Below are positions 9,505-20,759 of a stretch of DNA of 64,000 nt, piece by piece. The position numbers and the translations under genes were made by a program. The stretch spans positions 40,374,863 to 40,438,862 of the forward strand of contig OX344761.1 of assembly GCA_947034895.1 (NCBI GenBank). Reading direction: 5' to 3'. Numbering within the stretch: the first letter of the stretch is position 1; every line of letters begins with the position of its first letter. This stretch comes from Rhytidiadelphus loreus. Taxonomy: Eukaryota > Streptophyta > Bryopsida > Hypnales > Hylocomiaceae. The notes beneath the pieces are model-generated. The model was given only the letters and a program-made list of their open reading frames with translations. It made no database searches and was not told where the DNA came from.

Positions 9505-11931
9505 TTAAAACTGAGTAGTGTTGACAACGCAACCGAAGCTGGGCGTCATATGTTTGCCGGTGAAGAAATCCAACGCGACAGCTCGGTTGGCAGCTTGCGT
9601 AGGATGGATCCCGTCCCAGCTCAAGTAAGCGCTCGTGTTGGTGCAAATTGCGACGGTCAAGTTCACTAGCTGGTTGCCTAGTATTCCACTCTCGGAGCAT
9701 GTCACTTCCTTGTTGAAGTTGTAGGAGCCTCCTGCGCCGCAGCACGCCTTGAGGGGTTCCGTTATGTCTGCCATAACACATCACGAGCACGCACACTCTG
9801 TTTTAGGTCAAGAGAAATGGCTAACAAAGAGTTGATTATCTTCTCTTCTTACTGTGGACTTGAGTCTGTAAGTCAAGAAATGACAGTCTCTTGTCCTTGA
9901 AATGAAATTGCTAAGTACAGAAAAGTTTTATCTCTTCTTACTGTAGACTTGAGGCTGTAGGTGACCAAGAAATGGCATTATCTTGTCCTTGAAATGAAAT
10001 TGCTACAGAAGAGGCTTGAGGATCTATTCTTACTGTAGGCTTGAGGATCCGCGAGGATGTCGGTGTAGGCGCTGTAGTAATCCGCAAGGTAGTATGTGAC
10101 TTGCGGATACTTCGATCGCAGTAAGACCACTTGTTCTTCCAGCGCTTGATTATGTGCAATGCTGACCTTGTTGAGACTTTTTAGACAACCGTAACTGTCG
10201 TAGCTGTCGACGCTGCTGGGGTACAATGTGAGCAGGGCGGGGAAGCATCCTATAGGTGGCACGTTCACGACCAACACTTCCGTGGCTCCGAAATCCGCCA
10301 GGCCCTGTACAGTACTCACTTTATAAAAAAAACTGTATATGTATATGTATTGATCTCGTTCGTAATATTCTGATTGAGGTTTCTCAGCAATTTTCAGATC
10401 GAGTGGATGAGCTAATTTTGTGAGGTTTTTAAAAAAAAAACTGTCAACATTACCTCGGAGTTTTTCCTCTCAGCGATACGTCAAAGACGCTTACCTCGAG
10501 CATATCACTGATTGCAGATACGACCGCTGGCACGTTGCTAATCAGCTTTCTTGTTGTAGAATTCATGTAGTAGAGCGGGAAGAAGTAGTCTTGGAAACCA
10601 GCTTGCACCATGTACATGGAGGCGTTGAGCGTCGAGACTTCTGGCACTGACTGGGTAACAACTACGCATACATTGGCCAAGAAACAAAGTTACGAAACAA
10701 TTACTCTTGATCTCTTCATCAATTTTGTGAAGAATCAATAGATATGTTGCGTTTTCATCAGACGAACCACATTTCGTTTCTAGGATTAAAATTAAAATTA
10801 CAAACTCAACTACTGGAGGCAGAAATCAAGTTTGACACATTCTTGTTAAACAAATGCTAATGCATCCATGAATGTTTCGTTGCATTGCTCTATTCTCCTT
10901 GAGTTGTCATTACTAACCTTTCCTTACAAAAAAAAACTCTTTGAGGAAGCGGGAAATTTAAGGTCTGAGAAGCGGAGGAGTTTGTCGGCTCACTAGTTTG
11001 ATTGTAGTAGTTTTCCAACCGGACTTTGAAAAGCTGGAGCCATTGCAACTGGATATCGAGAGAAAACGGGGTGCTGAAGCCGGAATCTGGTATCCATACC
11101 GTTTGATTAACCGCCGTTGCGCCTGCAGATCCGAAGTTCGCCCCGAACGTCAGATCCGTCGCTATGCTCCGGAGCCAAGGGTATGTCGGTCCTAACGTAC
11201 CGCCAAAAGCTGCAGACCACAGTTTCACATCAATCTTTGTTCCCGTTCTCACAATTTTCCGAATGCGTTTGTGGTTATCTTACACTGAGTTTTTCTCAAT
11301 TCTGTTTTCAAAGACTTTGTTCGTAAGTTTTAATACACATACGAATATTGAAAACCGATAATTAAAAGAAGTTCAAATTCTTGCAGAATAGAAACCTGAT
11401 AACTAGAATATTCCATTTCCTCGTAATAAGTATCGATTGCGTTTTTGATTGTCGATCTTACGCTGCATGCCTTACGCTGTTCAATTCTGTTTCTTGGGCT
11501 GATGTAAGTTCTCATTCAAAGATTTAGAAAACACTGAAAATCGTTCTAATTGTTGCGGAATTTGAAATCAGAGAACAAGAAACATTCCGTTATCTCATAA
11601 CGAAGACTACCAGTTTCAGTAGACTGGCAACGAGCATGAGGCTTAAGATTAATTGCTGGTGATTTGCTTGCTTACAAATGTAGTCGACGAGGAGTTTGCC
11701 ATCGCACATGCGATCAGCACTGTGCGTCGGCCACGAGGCGCCGTTCGGACTCAGCTCCGCATACTCAAACTGGGTAGGAAACGCCTGGATGGCGTTTCCC
11801 ACATCTAACAAGGAGTCTCCGAATCCATACAGAGCATTCCAAAAACACGTAGTTACATTCGCAGCAGCAATGACTTGCATCCAACAAGCCAGCACCAGCA
11901 CCACCCGCACCATTCCATCTTTCCCTGCCAT
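9505..11931 (-). CDS. GDSL esterase/lipase (SGNH family), five exons
   Basis: Exons are 11931-11676, 11209-10928, 10661-10495, 10304-10034 and 9767-9505. All have GT-AG junctions and consistent phase, giving 412 aa. Residues 1-24 form a signal peptide, so the product is probably secreted or in the wall. Block I is GFGDSLLDVGN with nucleophile S40. Block II is GANFGSAGAT (108-117). The PPIGCFPA...YGCL...HN segment typical of plant GELPs follows, then CCGAGGSYNF. Block V is DGIHPT with D377 and H380. Family members hydrolyse acyl esters of lipids or wall polymers. One oddity: Block III reads AGFQDYF, with Q203 where the family has the oxyanion-hole Asn of GxND. The substrate cannot be inferred. 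Confidence 0.92.
9830..10050 (-). repeat. Three-fold repeat of a splice-donor segment in GDSL intron 4
   Basis: On the + strand, 'CTTACTGT' followed by a GACTTGAG/GGCTTGAGG-like segment recurs at 9848, 9937 and 10029. The linking 'CTTGTCCTTGAAATGAAATT' also occurs twice. The copy at 10029 spans the end of exon 4 and its donor, so each copy recreates an ACAGTAAG junction. Confidence 0.85.
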
Positions 11932-13952
11932 CTCTGGAGCTCAGAAACTGCTACAGCAAGCTCTCACTTCTACACTAAGGTGCTACACGGCCTTCATTGC
12001 AGGTAATGAATTGAAATCAAGCGCATTCATAAGAGATTTGAAGGGACAAAAGTCGCTAGCTGCAAGTAGAGAATTGAACGAGCAAATAAGAGCTAGAGGA
12101 TCCGATTTGACTCGCCATCACCTGCTTGTATTGTTGTGATGTGACATGATGCTGCGATCTGGCATTATGTGGCATGACGTTGTGATGTGACAAGTTGCAT
12201 TGTTGGTTCCACTAGGACACTGTTTTGCAGTTCCTGCTCATGTGTTCCTCACATCCTTATTAGATTTTTTACTGCATTCTTAGTTGAAGGGCAGATTAGT
12301 ACCTTCATTTCACTCAAATTAATCGATCTCTGTGACAGATCGATGAGCTAGAACCTCCACGCTCTTACAAGAAATCTAGTATATTCATGAATTGGAGCAT
12401 ATTGATAGACGGGTTCAGCGATAAATTATAGATTCTTAAAAAGGGTGAAATTTTTTGTAGATATCTTTTTACCCTGTCGATATTAACATTTAACGCACTC
12501 GGCGATCGATCTGTCAGGAAAGCTGCAGGCACTAATGCTAGCTGTACTTTTTTGAATAAAAAATTCTGGCACCTGGAGAAAAGCTTGCAATCATGGCAAG
12601 TAGCTTCTCAGAGCTGGATTGTGCCAGTCACTTAGACGAAACAACATCGGCTGTTTCAACTAGACTTTCTCATGTCAGCGATGAGAGATGAAAGTAGCAA
12701 TTATTGTCCGCGAATGAGGACGTGCATCTTTGAATGTAATGTCCTGTTGACTATCAACAGTAGGAAGTTAGGAACCAAATGGCCTTCCAAGTAGATCGAC
12801 CCCGAAGAGAGACTTTTTCGTTCAAATTACGAACCCTAATTTGTTATTAACAAATGGGTCTCAAGCACCTGTGCAAGTGGAGCACTCCCCATCAAAAGCA
12901 TCTAAAGTACGTTAGCAGCTTAAGACGTGGAGCTAGCGTTCCGCTTGTCGAGGTCCCGCTCGATCATGTGCTCAAGAGTAAAATTTCGTTTCCCAATCTT
13001 CAAATTGGAATTGTCAGATTTCTACATTTTTACTTTAAAAATTTATTTCTCCGGCTGGCTTGAGTAAAGAGTGATTCCCCCGTCCTATTCAGGCTTATAG
13101 GACTGATGTATTATGTTGAGCTGCCTCACATTACATACAAACGATCTATGTTGCTAAACCCACCGTCACCTGCTTGCATTGTTGTGATGTGACCAGGACT
13201 TTTTTTTTTGTACCCGTGTCTCTCTTGCTGGCTTCACTGCAGAGGCCAGTTTGGGGAGGGATGAAGCCAAGCCAGATAGGTCAGATTTCTGACAGTCTGG
13301 CGAAATTTCTCAAAAAAAAAGAAAGCCCTGCATCTGACATGGTGCATTGTTGTTGGTTCCATTATTCTCTAAACTCCCTGTAGCATACTTTTGTTGTGTG
13401 ATGTGACATGTTGCATCAATTGCTGGAACTTCCATGAATTTCTAGACGACTCATGGTTGTTTATTTTGCACGGATCGGAGGTTCGAAAGTCCAAACAAGC
13501 CGTGAACACGATCATCGATCATCTTGATCGATCAAGGTTTGCGCTAGCTGCGTGGAATGAATAGATCTCTAGCTCTCTGACTTCATCCGGAAGTGGTTAA
13601 GTTTTGCAAAGTAGGATCATCGTTTTCAGTGTGAAAAATTACGGAATTGTCATGAGGGGTCTAGTTATTTGCAATTACTAATTTGCTTGATGCTAAGCCG
13701 AGCCTTGAAGTTATAGTATTCAAGCGGCCAGGACGTCAAGTTACAAAAGTGAGGCATATTTGTGTTTGCTTTCTATGGATTTTAATTTTTGCCTTGTTTG
13801 GACCTGTCTTCTGAACGCATAACAGTGATTATTCAGAGGTTTCAGAAGCCCTCCTCGAATTAATTTATGGAGTTGGGTACTTGCTGTAGATGTGGCATCT
13901 AGTGATAGGACATAATTTTTTTAAATTCCCAAACCATCAAACCTTTAACATT
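11932..13952. other. Upstream region of the GDSL gene; segmental repeats
   Basis: No second gene is seen. 'CACCTGCTTG.ATTGTTGTGA' appears at about 12,120 and 13,167, and 'GTGATGTGACA' recurs near 12,185 and 13,400, so parts of a roughly 1-kb segment are repeated. Short palindromes such as 'GATCGATCTGTC' near 12,504 and 'GATCATCGATCATC' near 13,510 lie here. The GDSL promoter should be in the first few hundred bases, but no core element stands out. Confidence 0.45.
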
Positions 13953-14204
13953 ACACTAAATAGTGAAATTAGGTTGCCTTAACAATTAGGTTGCCTTACT
14001 TCAAGAAAATCACTTTACAAGCCAACCAATCAACAAATATGTCTACTGTTTTTTCTGTTTGTACACATAGAGGTTCATAAGTCCCACATGCATAAATTTT
14101 TAATTCAAAAAAGTAGTAAATTCTTGTAAAGAAACAATACATATTTATATAGTGTAGAATGTCGAGAAATTAGTGTGGGGCAACCCAATTTCACTATTTA
14201 GTGT
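13953..14204. mobile_element. Inverted-repeat element family A, copy 2 (solo)
   Basis: This 252-bp element begins 'ACACTAAATAGTGAAATTAG' and ends with its inverse ('CAATTTCACTATTTAGTGT'). The terminal repeats are near-perfect over about 24 bp. It is an uninterrupted relative of the copy at 2768-3548 and carries no ORF. It splits a minisatellite: one unit of the 14,511-14,661 array lies immediately to its left. Confidence 0.8.
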
Positions 14205-14237
14205 AGATGAGTTTGAGCTAGTGTACAAGGCTATGAG

Positions 14238-14384
14238 TTCTCATGGGTTCCCTTGAGTTCCCACACTACCATAGTAACCTGCTAACGTGTTATGGCAACA
14301 TACACATCAAATAGTAATAAAAATAATAATAAATTAATTTTTTGAAAATTAATTTTTAAAACAAAATTAATATTTTTTTTCTAA

Positions 14385-14415
<31 letters not shown>

Positions 14416-14507
14416 TTTTTTATTTTTTTATTTTTTTAATATTTTTAAATTTTGTTCAGCACTGGCTGGTTACCGGCATGGGGAACCAACCTGAAAAGGC
14501 CCTCTCA
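14238..14507. mobile_element. GC-ended, AT-cored miniature element, copy 1
   Basis: The GC-rich ends contain 'GGGTTCCCTTGAGTTCCC' on the left and 'GGGGAACCAACCTGAAAAGG' with CCCTC on the right. They flank an A/T core that includes (AAT)n at about 14,385-14,414. The same layout recurs at 31,453, 37,409 and 45,133. The ends of this copy are too diverged to fix exactly. Confidence 0.55.
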
Positions 14508-14510
14508 TGA

Positions 14511-14661
14511 TTTCCAACCCACCAAACCTTTAAATACCCAACCCACCAAACCTTCAAACACCCATACCACGGAAACCTTTTAAATTCCCAACCCCACCAA
14601 ACCTTTTAAATGCCCGTACCACCAAACCTTTACATTCCCAAACCACCAAACCTTTAAATTT
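14511..14661. repeat. Minisatellite with an 'ACCAAACCTTTAAATTCCCA' unit
   Basis: Five to six variants of a roughly 25-28-bp unit run head to tail. A further unit lies at 13,923-13,950, left of the two miniature elements. The array therefore predates their insertion. Confidence 0.8.
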
Positions 14662-15239
14662 CAGGGCGGGGGGTTGTTTGGCAGGGGCATTTGCATCTTT
14701 TCAGGAGATAGTTGTGTTGTGGTTGATAATCTAAACAATGAACTTATGGTGAATTTTTTTTTGGTGTATTGGCATATTTCAGAGCGTCCGAGTTGTGGTG
14801 TTTGCGTACTACCCAGAGCAGTCTGGAAACTAGGGATGGTAAAGATTTGAGGTTTCATCTGAGGAATGGAACTATTGATACCAATTTCACTCAGAATCTG
14901 TCATTTTAATCCGTAAGCTAGCGCTCCATCAACACTCCGCATTGTTGGTCATATTTCAATGACAGCTTCTTTGTAAGTACTGTACTCTTAATTACCCAAA
15001 AAATATAATCATATTGTGTATCATTCCTCGAATTAAATAGTACTCACTGATATGAAAACTAAGAGAAAGTTTTTGAGGGTATAAATTAATATAAATTAAT
15101 GCAATTACTTGCAAGATACACTAGTAGATGTCTTAATTTGTGTCAAATTTTTTTATTTTTCTACCAAAATTCTTTTTTCTTTGTTTAGCCTCTTAACACC
15201 TAAGTGCCTAAGCCTTTCCAAGTGTGTTTTTCCCATGAA
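14662..15239. other. AT-rich intergenic DNA
   Basis: No gene, RNA or clear repeat is seen. Confidence 0.35.
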
Positions 15240-16930
15240 AAAAGAGCATGGCTTACAGTTATCCCCATTGAAGCAAATTGTTTTTTTTTCAAAATCTAAC
15301 CATATGGATGTTTAAAGAGCTTGCTTATTAGTATGCACATCAATTTTGAGTGCAAAATTGCATAAGAGTTGTAATGGTCAATTACGTTAAAATGGCGGTA
15401 TTCCGCACGCCATTTTAATGGAATATCTTCTACAAAAGAGAATAAGTGTGCTGCGATAGGGTGAAACATGTGCAAATTTTATGCCTAGAACATTCAAATC
15501 ACTCCTAGTTCATGCATTTTCACTCCCCTCGGACAATCTTTTCATTGTTTTCATTCTTTCAGTGGTTTCATTTTCTGCCATTTTAATGGAATACCGCCAT
15601 TTTAACGAAATTGACCATTGTAAGATTATAACAAGAGAAATGTATGTTTTGTATTTTTAGTATGTTGCCCCTCTCCACAATGTTTCAGAAATTTGCACAT
15701 AAAAGTTTTTGGGGATTGGAGGTGACATGAACAACTACAAATTGTGTTAGCACACTAAAATGCCCTTTTGAAAAATTTAATATCACTTGAAAAGCTAATA
15801 AATTCATTACAAAATTCACCTTGCAATTGTTGAGATGCAAATTTTTTTATAAGCATAAATCACAAATAACTCCAAATGAAGACTTGCTTGTTTAAATTTT
15901 CAATGGTGAAAATCATGAAAACACTTTACTCTTTCCATTGGAACCATTTTCAAAGCAAATGGATAAGTACAAGTTTTAAGATCTCAAATCAAGTCAAATT
16001 GCTCAAAGTTGGAAAATGAAATAAAATTAGCAAGCTTTACTCTTCCACTAATGGACATATATGGATTTGGAGACCTCTCATCAATGAAATATGTACCTTT
16101 TTCATTGAAAACTGAAAGTTGTTAATAGTTAACCCTAAAAACTACTTGAATTTTTTTTAAACCGGTCAAACGAATTTAACTGCCCACTACCAAATGAGCG
16201 TGAAATTTCAAATTGACCATATTTGGTCACCCATGCATTTAGGGGTTAAAGGACGGGCTGGTGACCTTGGAAATCATCCCTTTCACTATTGTCTGAATCA
16301 CTGGTTTAACCCTTAACCCCCTAAAGGATCAACATGCATTTTTTGGCAACATAGAAATTTTGGGCAAGTACTTGTGACTGGAGATTTTTATATTTTAGAT
16401 TGAAATTTTAATAGAAGGTGGGGACGAGGAATATCTTTCATGTGCATTAAATTTCATGAGATTTGGAAATATGAGTCAAAAGTTATGGCCTAATAAAGTT
16501 ACTTTTTTTCCCAGCTGGGCAGTCCGGGCAGATTAAAAAAAATCTCTTTTTTCAGAAAAAAAAATTTTGAAATTGGTTTTCTAGAGTTATATATACATAG
16601 AAAGCTTTGAATCATTCCATTTTGATCAACGAGTCAAAAGTTATGAGGAATTGTAGTTTGTTGGCAATCGTTCTAAAATAAACTTTGAAGTGCTTTGTCT
16701 TACTCAATTTTCAATATTTTTTTGAAAAAATAAAATCATAGGATGTAGATTGTTTATTATAACATTGAAACCATTGGCATTGGAATTTTTCAATTCTACA
16801 ACTATATTCTTAACAATTTTGTATTTTTAATCATTCTCTACTTCTTTCTACTTACAATATTTATCCTGTATGTTGTACAATTCCAAATGATGTGAAAGTT
16901 TTTATAAGCATGTAGCCAACTTGTCTAGGA
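15240..16930. repeat. Long dispersed repeat family C, copy 1
   Basis: 15,240-16,330 matches 19,370-20,200 in direct orientation ('GATGTTTAAAGAGCTTG', 'CAATGGTGAAAATCATGAAA', 'GATCTCAAATCAAGTCAAAT'). 16,500-16,920 matches 23,430-24,000 and 36,530-37,080 in inverse orientation ('AAATCATAGGATGTAGATTG'). The phrase AAAGTTATG recurs within it. There is no coding frame. It is probably a decayed non-autonomous transposon, but I could not define its termini. Confidence 0.7.
15375..15617. mobile_element. MITE of the TGGKCAATT family, copy 2
   Basis: This 243-bp element has termini of 'TGGTCAATTACGTTAAAATG' and the inverse of 'TGGTCAATTTCGTTAAAATG'. About 29 of 30 terminal bases agree. A perfect 6-bp target duplication, TTGTAA, flanks it at 15,369-15,374 and 15,618-15,623. 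'CCATTTTAATGGAATA' occurs as a direct subterminal repeat near both ends. The related sequence at about 19,500 is uninterrupted at the matching point. Confidence 0.88.
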
Positions 16931-18870
16931 AAAAGAAGAAAAGACTAAGACTGAACATCCCAAAACTGGGCCTCATCTTGTCATCATCTAACTCTAACCA
17001 AACCAAGGCATAATTTTTACAAAACAAGATATGAACAAGCTTTCCACAGATAGAATAAAAATAGTATCAAGGTAAGATACTATTTAAGTGGAACCAATAT
17101 AGCTTTAAGTCTGATGTAACATCCTAAATGAAGGAAACCAAGTACAAATATCCATAAAAATATCCTTAGAAAGCACATCACTATAAGAAGTTTAAAGTGC
17201 TTCAAAAAATGTCTTCTTTCATGAAATCCAAAAAAGGAACTCAAGATTTGAAGGCCCAGCCTCACTTGTACCCATCCCAATGCACACAACAAACAAATGT
17301 AGTGTTAGTGAGGTTGTAATAGGTGTCTCCACTTGAAGGCCAATTGTTATCTATGTCACAGATCACAAATGCTTTTGTCAAAGAAATCAAGAAAAATCAA
17401 GAGGTCATACATCACAAGGCTAAAGCAAACAAAATTATCAAAACATTAAAACCAACTACTGCCCAAAGAGACCTTTGCCATTCTGTAAGAAGTTCAAGAG
17501 TTGCACAGACAAATAACCTCCCAAAACACCACTACATGGAACCGTCACAAGCAAGAGGGTGAGTTTGGCAAAAGAAAGCCATCATATAGTTACTGGTTTG
17601 GTGGGAAAAACCTCATAGAGGTATTAATGAGGTAGTTTGAAAAACTACTAGGCATAGAATAGGAGAGAGCCAAATAATTGTCCACCCATAGTGGGTGGGT
17701 GGGTGGTACTAATGACCAACCAGGCTATGAAATCCCATGTGACTATTTTTGTACAACCACTACATTGGTTGAATTGGGATATTAAAATTATAACTCAAGG
17801 CATGGAGTATTTATCTTTATCTTTTAAAGAATATAAAAAACAACAATTTCAAAAGAAATGATTTTGCAAAAGAGAATAGAAAAAAATGGAAAAGAATAGA
17901 AGAATGGACAAATATAATTATTTTGGAGAATTTATATTTGGAAATTTAATACCAAAAAAGATCTAAAGGATTTTTTGGGTCATGCTTGAAAAGGCTAAGT
18001 GTAAATAAATTAGGGTAATAAACCTAATTTTTACATTTTATTGGTATGTGCACCACGATAGCCGAAAAAGAGATTAAGACTAAAACACCCCTGAAATAGG
18101 GCTTCACCTTTGTCAAAACTACACACATTGCTTTACTGTAAATTAACTTACAAATCACAAATACATCACAAAGTTCAAGTATCCCAAGTTCTACACTTAG
18201 GGATTTCAAATCATAATAAAATATCATAAAAGTACTACATCCCATCCCTGTCTATTCACAAGAAATATCAAGCATAGGATAGAAAATATATATTCCATCA
18301 AGGTAATTCCATTTGCTTGACAATAAAAAACTTGCACCAATTTCATGTTGTAGAAACTGGATTTGAAGGTTGTGCCTCACATGTGCCTGTCCCAATCACA
18401 AACACAAACACAAACCAATGTGAAGTCAGTGAAGATGCACCATGTGTCTTAAGCTACAACCAATTGCTATCTATGTCACAAATCCAACAAAAACAAATCA
18501 TGTGCAAGTTAAAAAGGTCATAAGGTAAACTGCATCACTGTCATAGCAAAAATCCCCAAACAATCTATTAAGTCTATAAAGCTAAGAGACCTTTGCCATT
18601 CCTTCCACAAGGTGGAAGCCCAAGAGCCAAGCACACTCCAAGAAAAACACAAAGCCAAGGTAAATTGCCTCAGTCCAAGCTCAAAGATGGGAGACACAAG
18701 ATGGGAGACAGTTACAAATACCACAAAACTTGGAGGGAAGAGGCTCCATAGTGGTCATAATTAATAATTTGAAAATCACCACCTGTCACAAAGGTGGGTT
18801 TGATAGTAATTAAGACCACACCCATAGTGGGTGGGTGGGTGGTTTTCCACCATTAGGCTTATTATACTTC
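16931..18870 (+). repeat. Tandem segmental duplication, two copies about 1.13 kb apart
   Basis: 16,931-17,730 and 18,055-18,870 correspond in order. Each has 'AAGACTAA', then 'CAATTG.TATCTATGTCACA', then 'AAGAGACCTTTGCCATTC', and finally 'CCCATAGTGGGTGGGTGGGT'. The copies are well diverged. Neither codes for a recognisable protein. Confidence 0.75.
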
Positions 18871-19199
18871 TAATTTGAAATGTCTATGTTAGGTATGATC
18901 CCAGTCAAAGACATAAAAATCTCATGTTTGAAAAAATTCCATAGTAGATATGCTCTTATAAAAAGAACCATGGAATTTTAATTAATTGTATAAACCATTG
19001 GCATTTTTCTGGTGTAATTTTTCAGTCCATAAATGTAACTAAAAAACTAACAAAATTAAATCCACACTATGTAATGTGCAAAAAATAGAAAAAATAGAAA
19101 GTGGCTTAATATTTGGGATTTATGACATTCTATGAGGAATTTTAATCATTCCCCATGGTAAGAGCACCAAGCTTATTTTCACATGGCAAAATGTAGAAT
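18871..19199. other. AT-rich spacer
   Basis: A fragment at about 18,990-19,030 ('AACCATTGGCATTTTTC') resembles family C. Nothing else is seen. Confidence 0.35.
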
Positions 19200-20190
19200 C
19201 CAAGTGTGTACTTGAATTTTTGGAAATTACTACATGATAATTTGCTAAAGAAGAAGAAGAAGAACTACCATTTGGGACATTTTTTCATAGAAAAATGAGC
19301 TTGTGAAGCACAGCTGCCCTGTTTTTTCAAAGGGCCCAAAAAATGATTTAAGTGAATTTGAATGCTTATATCTTGCAATCCAAGCGGTGAAAATTTCTGA
19401 AATTTTTTCCACATCTTTTTTCAATTCTAACCGTATGGATGTTTAAAGAGCTTGTTTATTAGTAGGCACACCAATTTTGAATACAAAATTGCATAAGAGC
19501 TGTGAGATTATAACAAGAGGAATGTACATTTTATATTTTTAGTATGTTGCCCTTCACCACAATGTTTCAGAAATTTGCACATAAAAGTTTTTTGGGATTG
19601 GAGGTGATATGAACAACTAAAATTGTGATAGCACATTAAAATGCACCCTCAAAAAACTTAATATCACTTCAAAAGCTAATAATTCATTACACAATCCACC
19701 TTGCAATTGTTGAGATGCAATTTCTTTTTATAAGTATAAATGAAAAAAATCCAAATCAACATTTGCTTGTTTAGATTTTCAATGGTGAAAATCATGAAAA
19801 CACTTTACTCTTTCCATTGGGACCATTTTCAAAACAAATGGATAAGTACAAGTTTTAAGATCTCAAATCAAGTCAAATTGCTCAAAGTTGGAAATGAAGT
19901 AAAATTAGCAAGCTTTACTCTTTTATTAATGGACATGTATGGCTTTGGAGACCTCTCAACAATCAAATATGTACCTTTTCAGTGAAAAATGAAAGTTTTC
20001 AATAGTTAACCCTTAATAGTGCCCAAATTCTTTCTAAAAGGATCAAACGAATTTAACAAACCACTGCAAAATTAGCTTGAAATTTCAGATCGATCATATT
20101 TGTTTGCCCAAGCATTTAGGGGTTAAGGGGTTAAACGACAAGCTAGTCACTGTGGAAATCAATTGTTTTGGAACTGTGTGAATTGTTGGC
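19200..20190. repeat. Long dispersed repeat family C, copy 2
   Basis: It is collinear with 15,240-16,330 but lacks the MITE at the equivalent site (about 19,500). It has no ORF and carries many small indels relative to copy 1. Confidence 0.7.
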
Positions 20191-20490
20191 TTAAGAAAAT
20201 GCAAAAGCACTCATTGGAAGTCAAACTACTGTAGAAGACATCATCTTTTCACACAAAATTTGGAGGATGAAAAGTTACATTTTTGTCCCACATGGAGAGA
20301 TTCTTTGTCATTAATCAGTCGGAAAACGTTCTCCGCGTCATTTTTGGATTAAAAGAATCCAAATGTGCTCATTGGAAGTCAAACTACTATACAAGACTTT
20401 TCATTTTCACACAAAATTTGGAGGATGAATAGTTGCACTATTGTCTTACATAAAAAGATACTCTATCATTCATCGGCCAAAAAACAAATG
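20191..20490 (-). repeat. Two inverse copies of the 7.5-8.3 kb array unit
   Basis: 'CTCATTGGAAGTCAAACTAC' occurs at about 20,211 and 20,367. Each copy is followed by 'TTTTCACACAAAATTTGGAG' and then by a 'TTCTTTGTCATTAATC'- or 'TCTATCATTCATC'-like segment. The order and orientation are the reverse of the array at 7510-8270. Confidence 0.8.
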
Positions 20491-20759
20491 CGACTTCCTT
20501 TAAGGGTTTGTAGGTGGGTTTAGATCCAATTTAAGAATATCTAAACTAATAGTAAAGTTCATTCCTAGGGAGGCAAATTTAATAGGATTACTTCTACAAC
20601 GACACTAAGACAACTAATAAGAGAATAAAACACACAAAAAGTCATACTTCCAACTAGTATTAATTTAATTTCCTCACAATTTGCATGATTAATTATTTAA
20701 TAATTCTTTTTATCACTCCATTCTTAATAACCACCAAGATTAAGCATCATCCAATTAGG

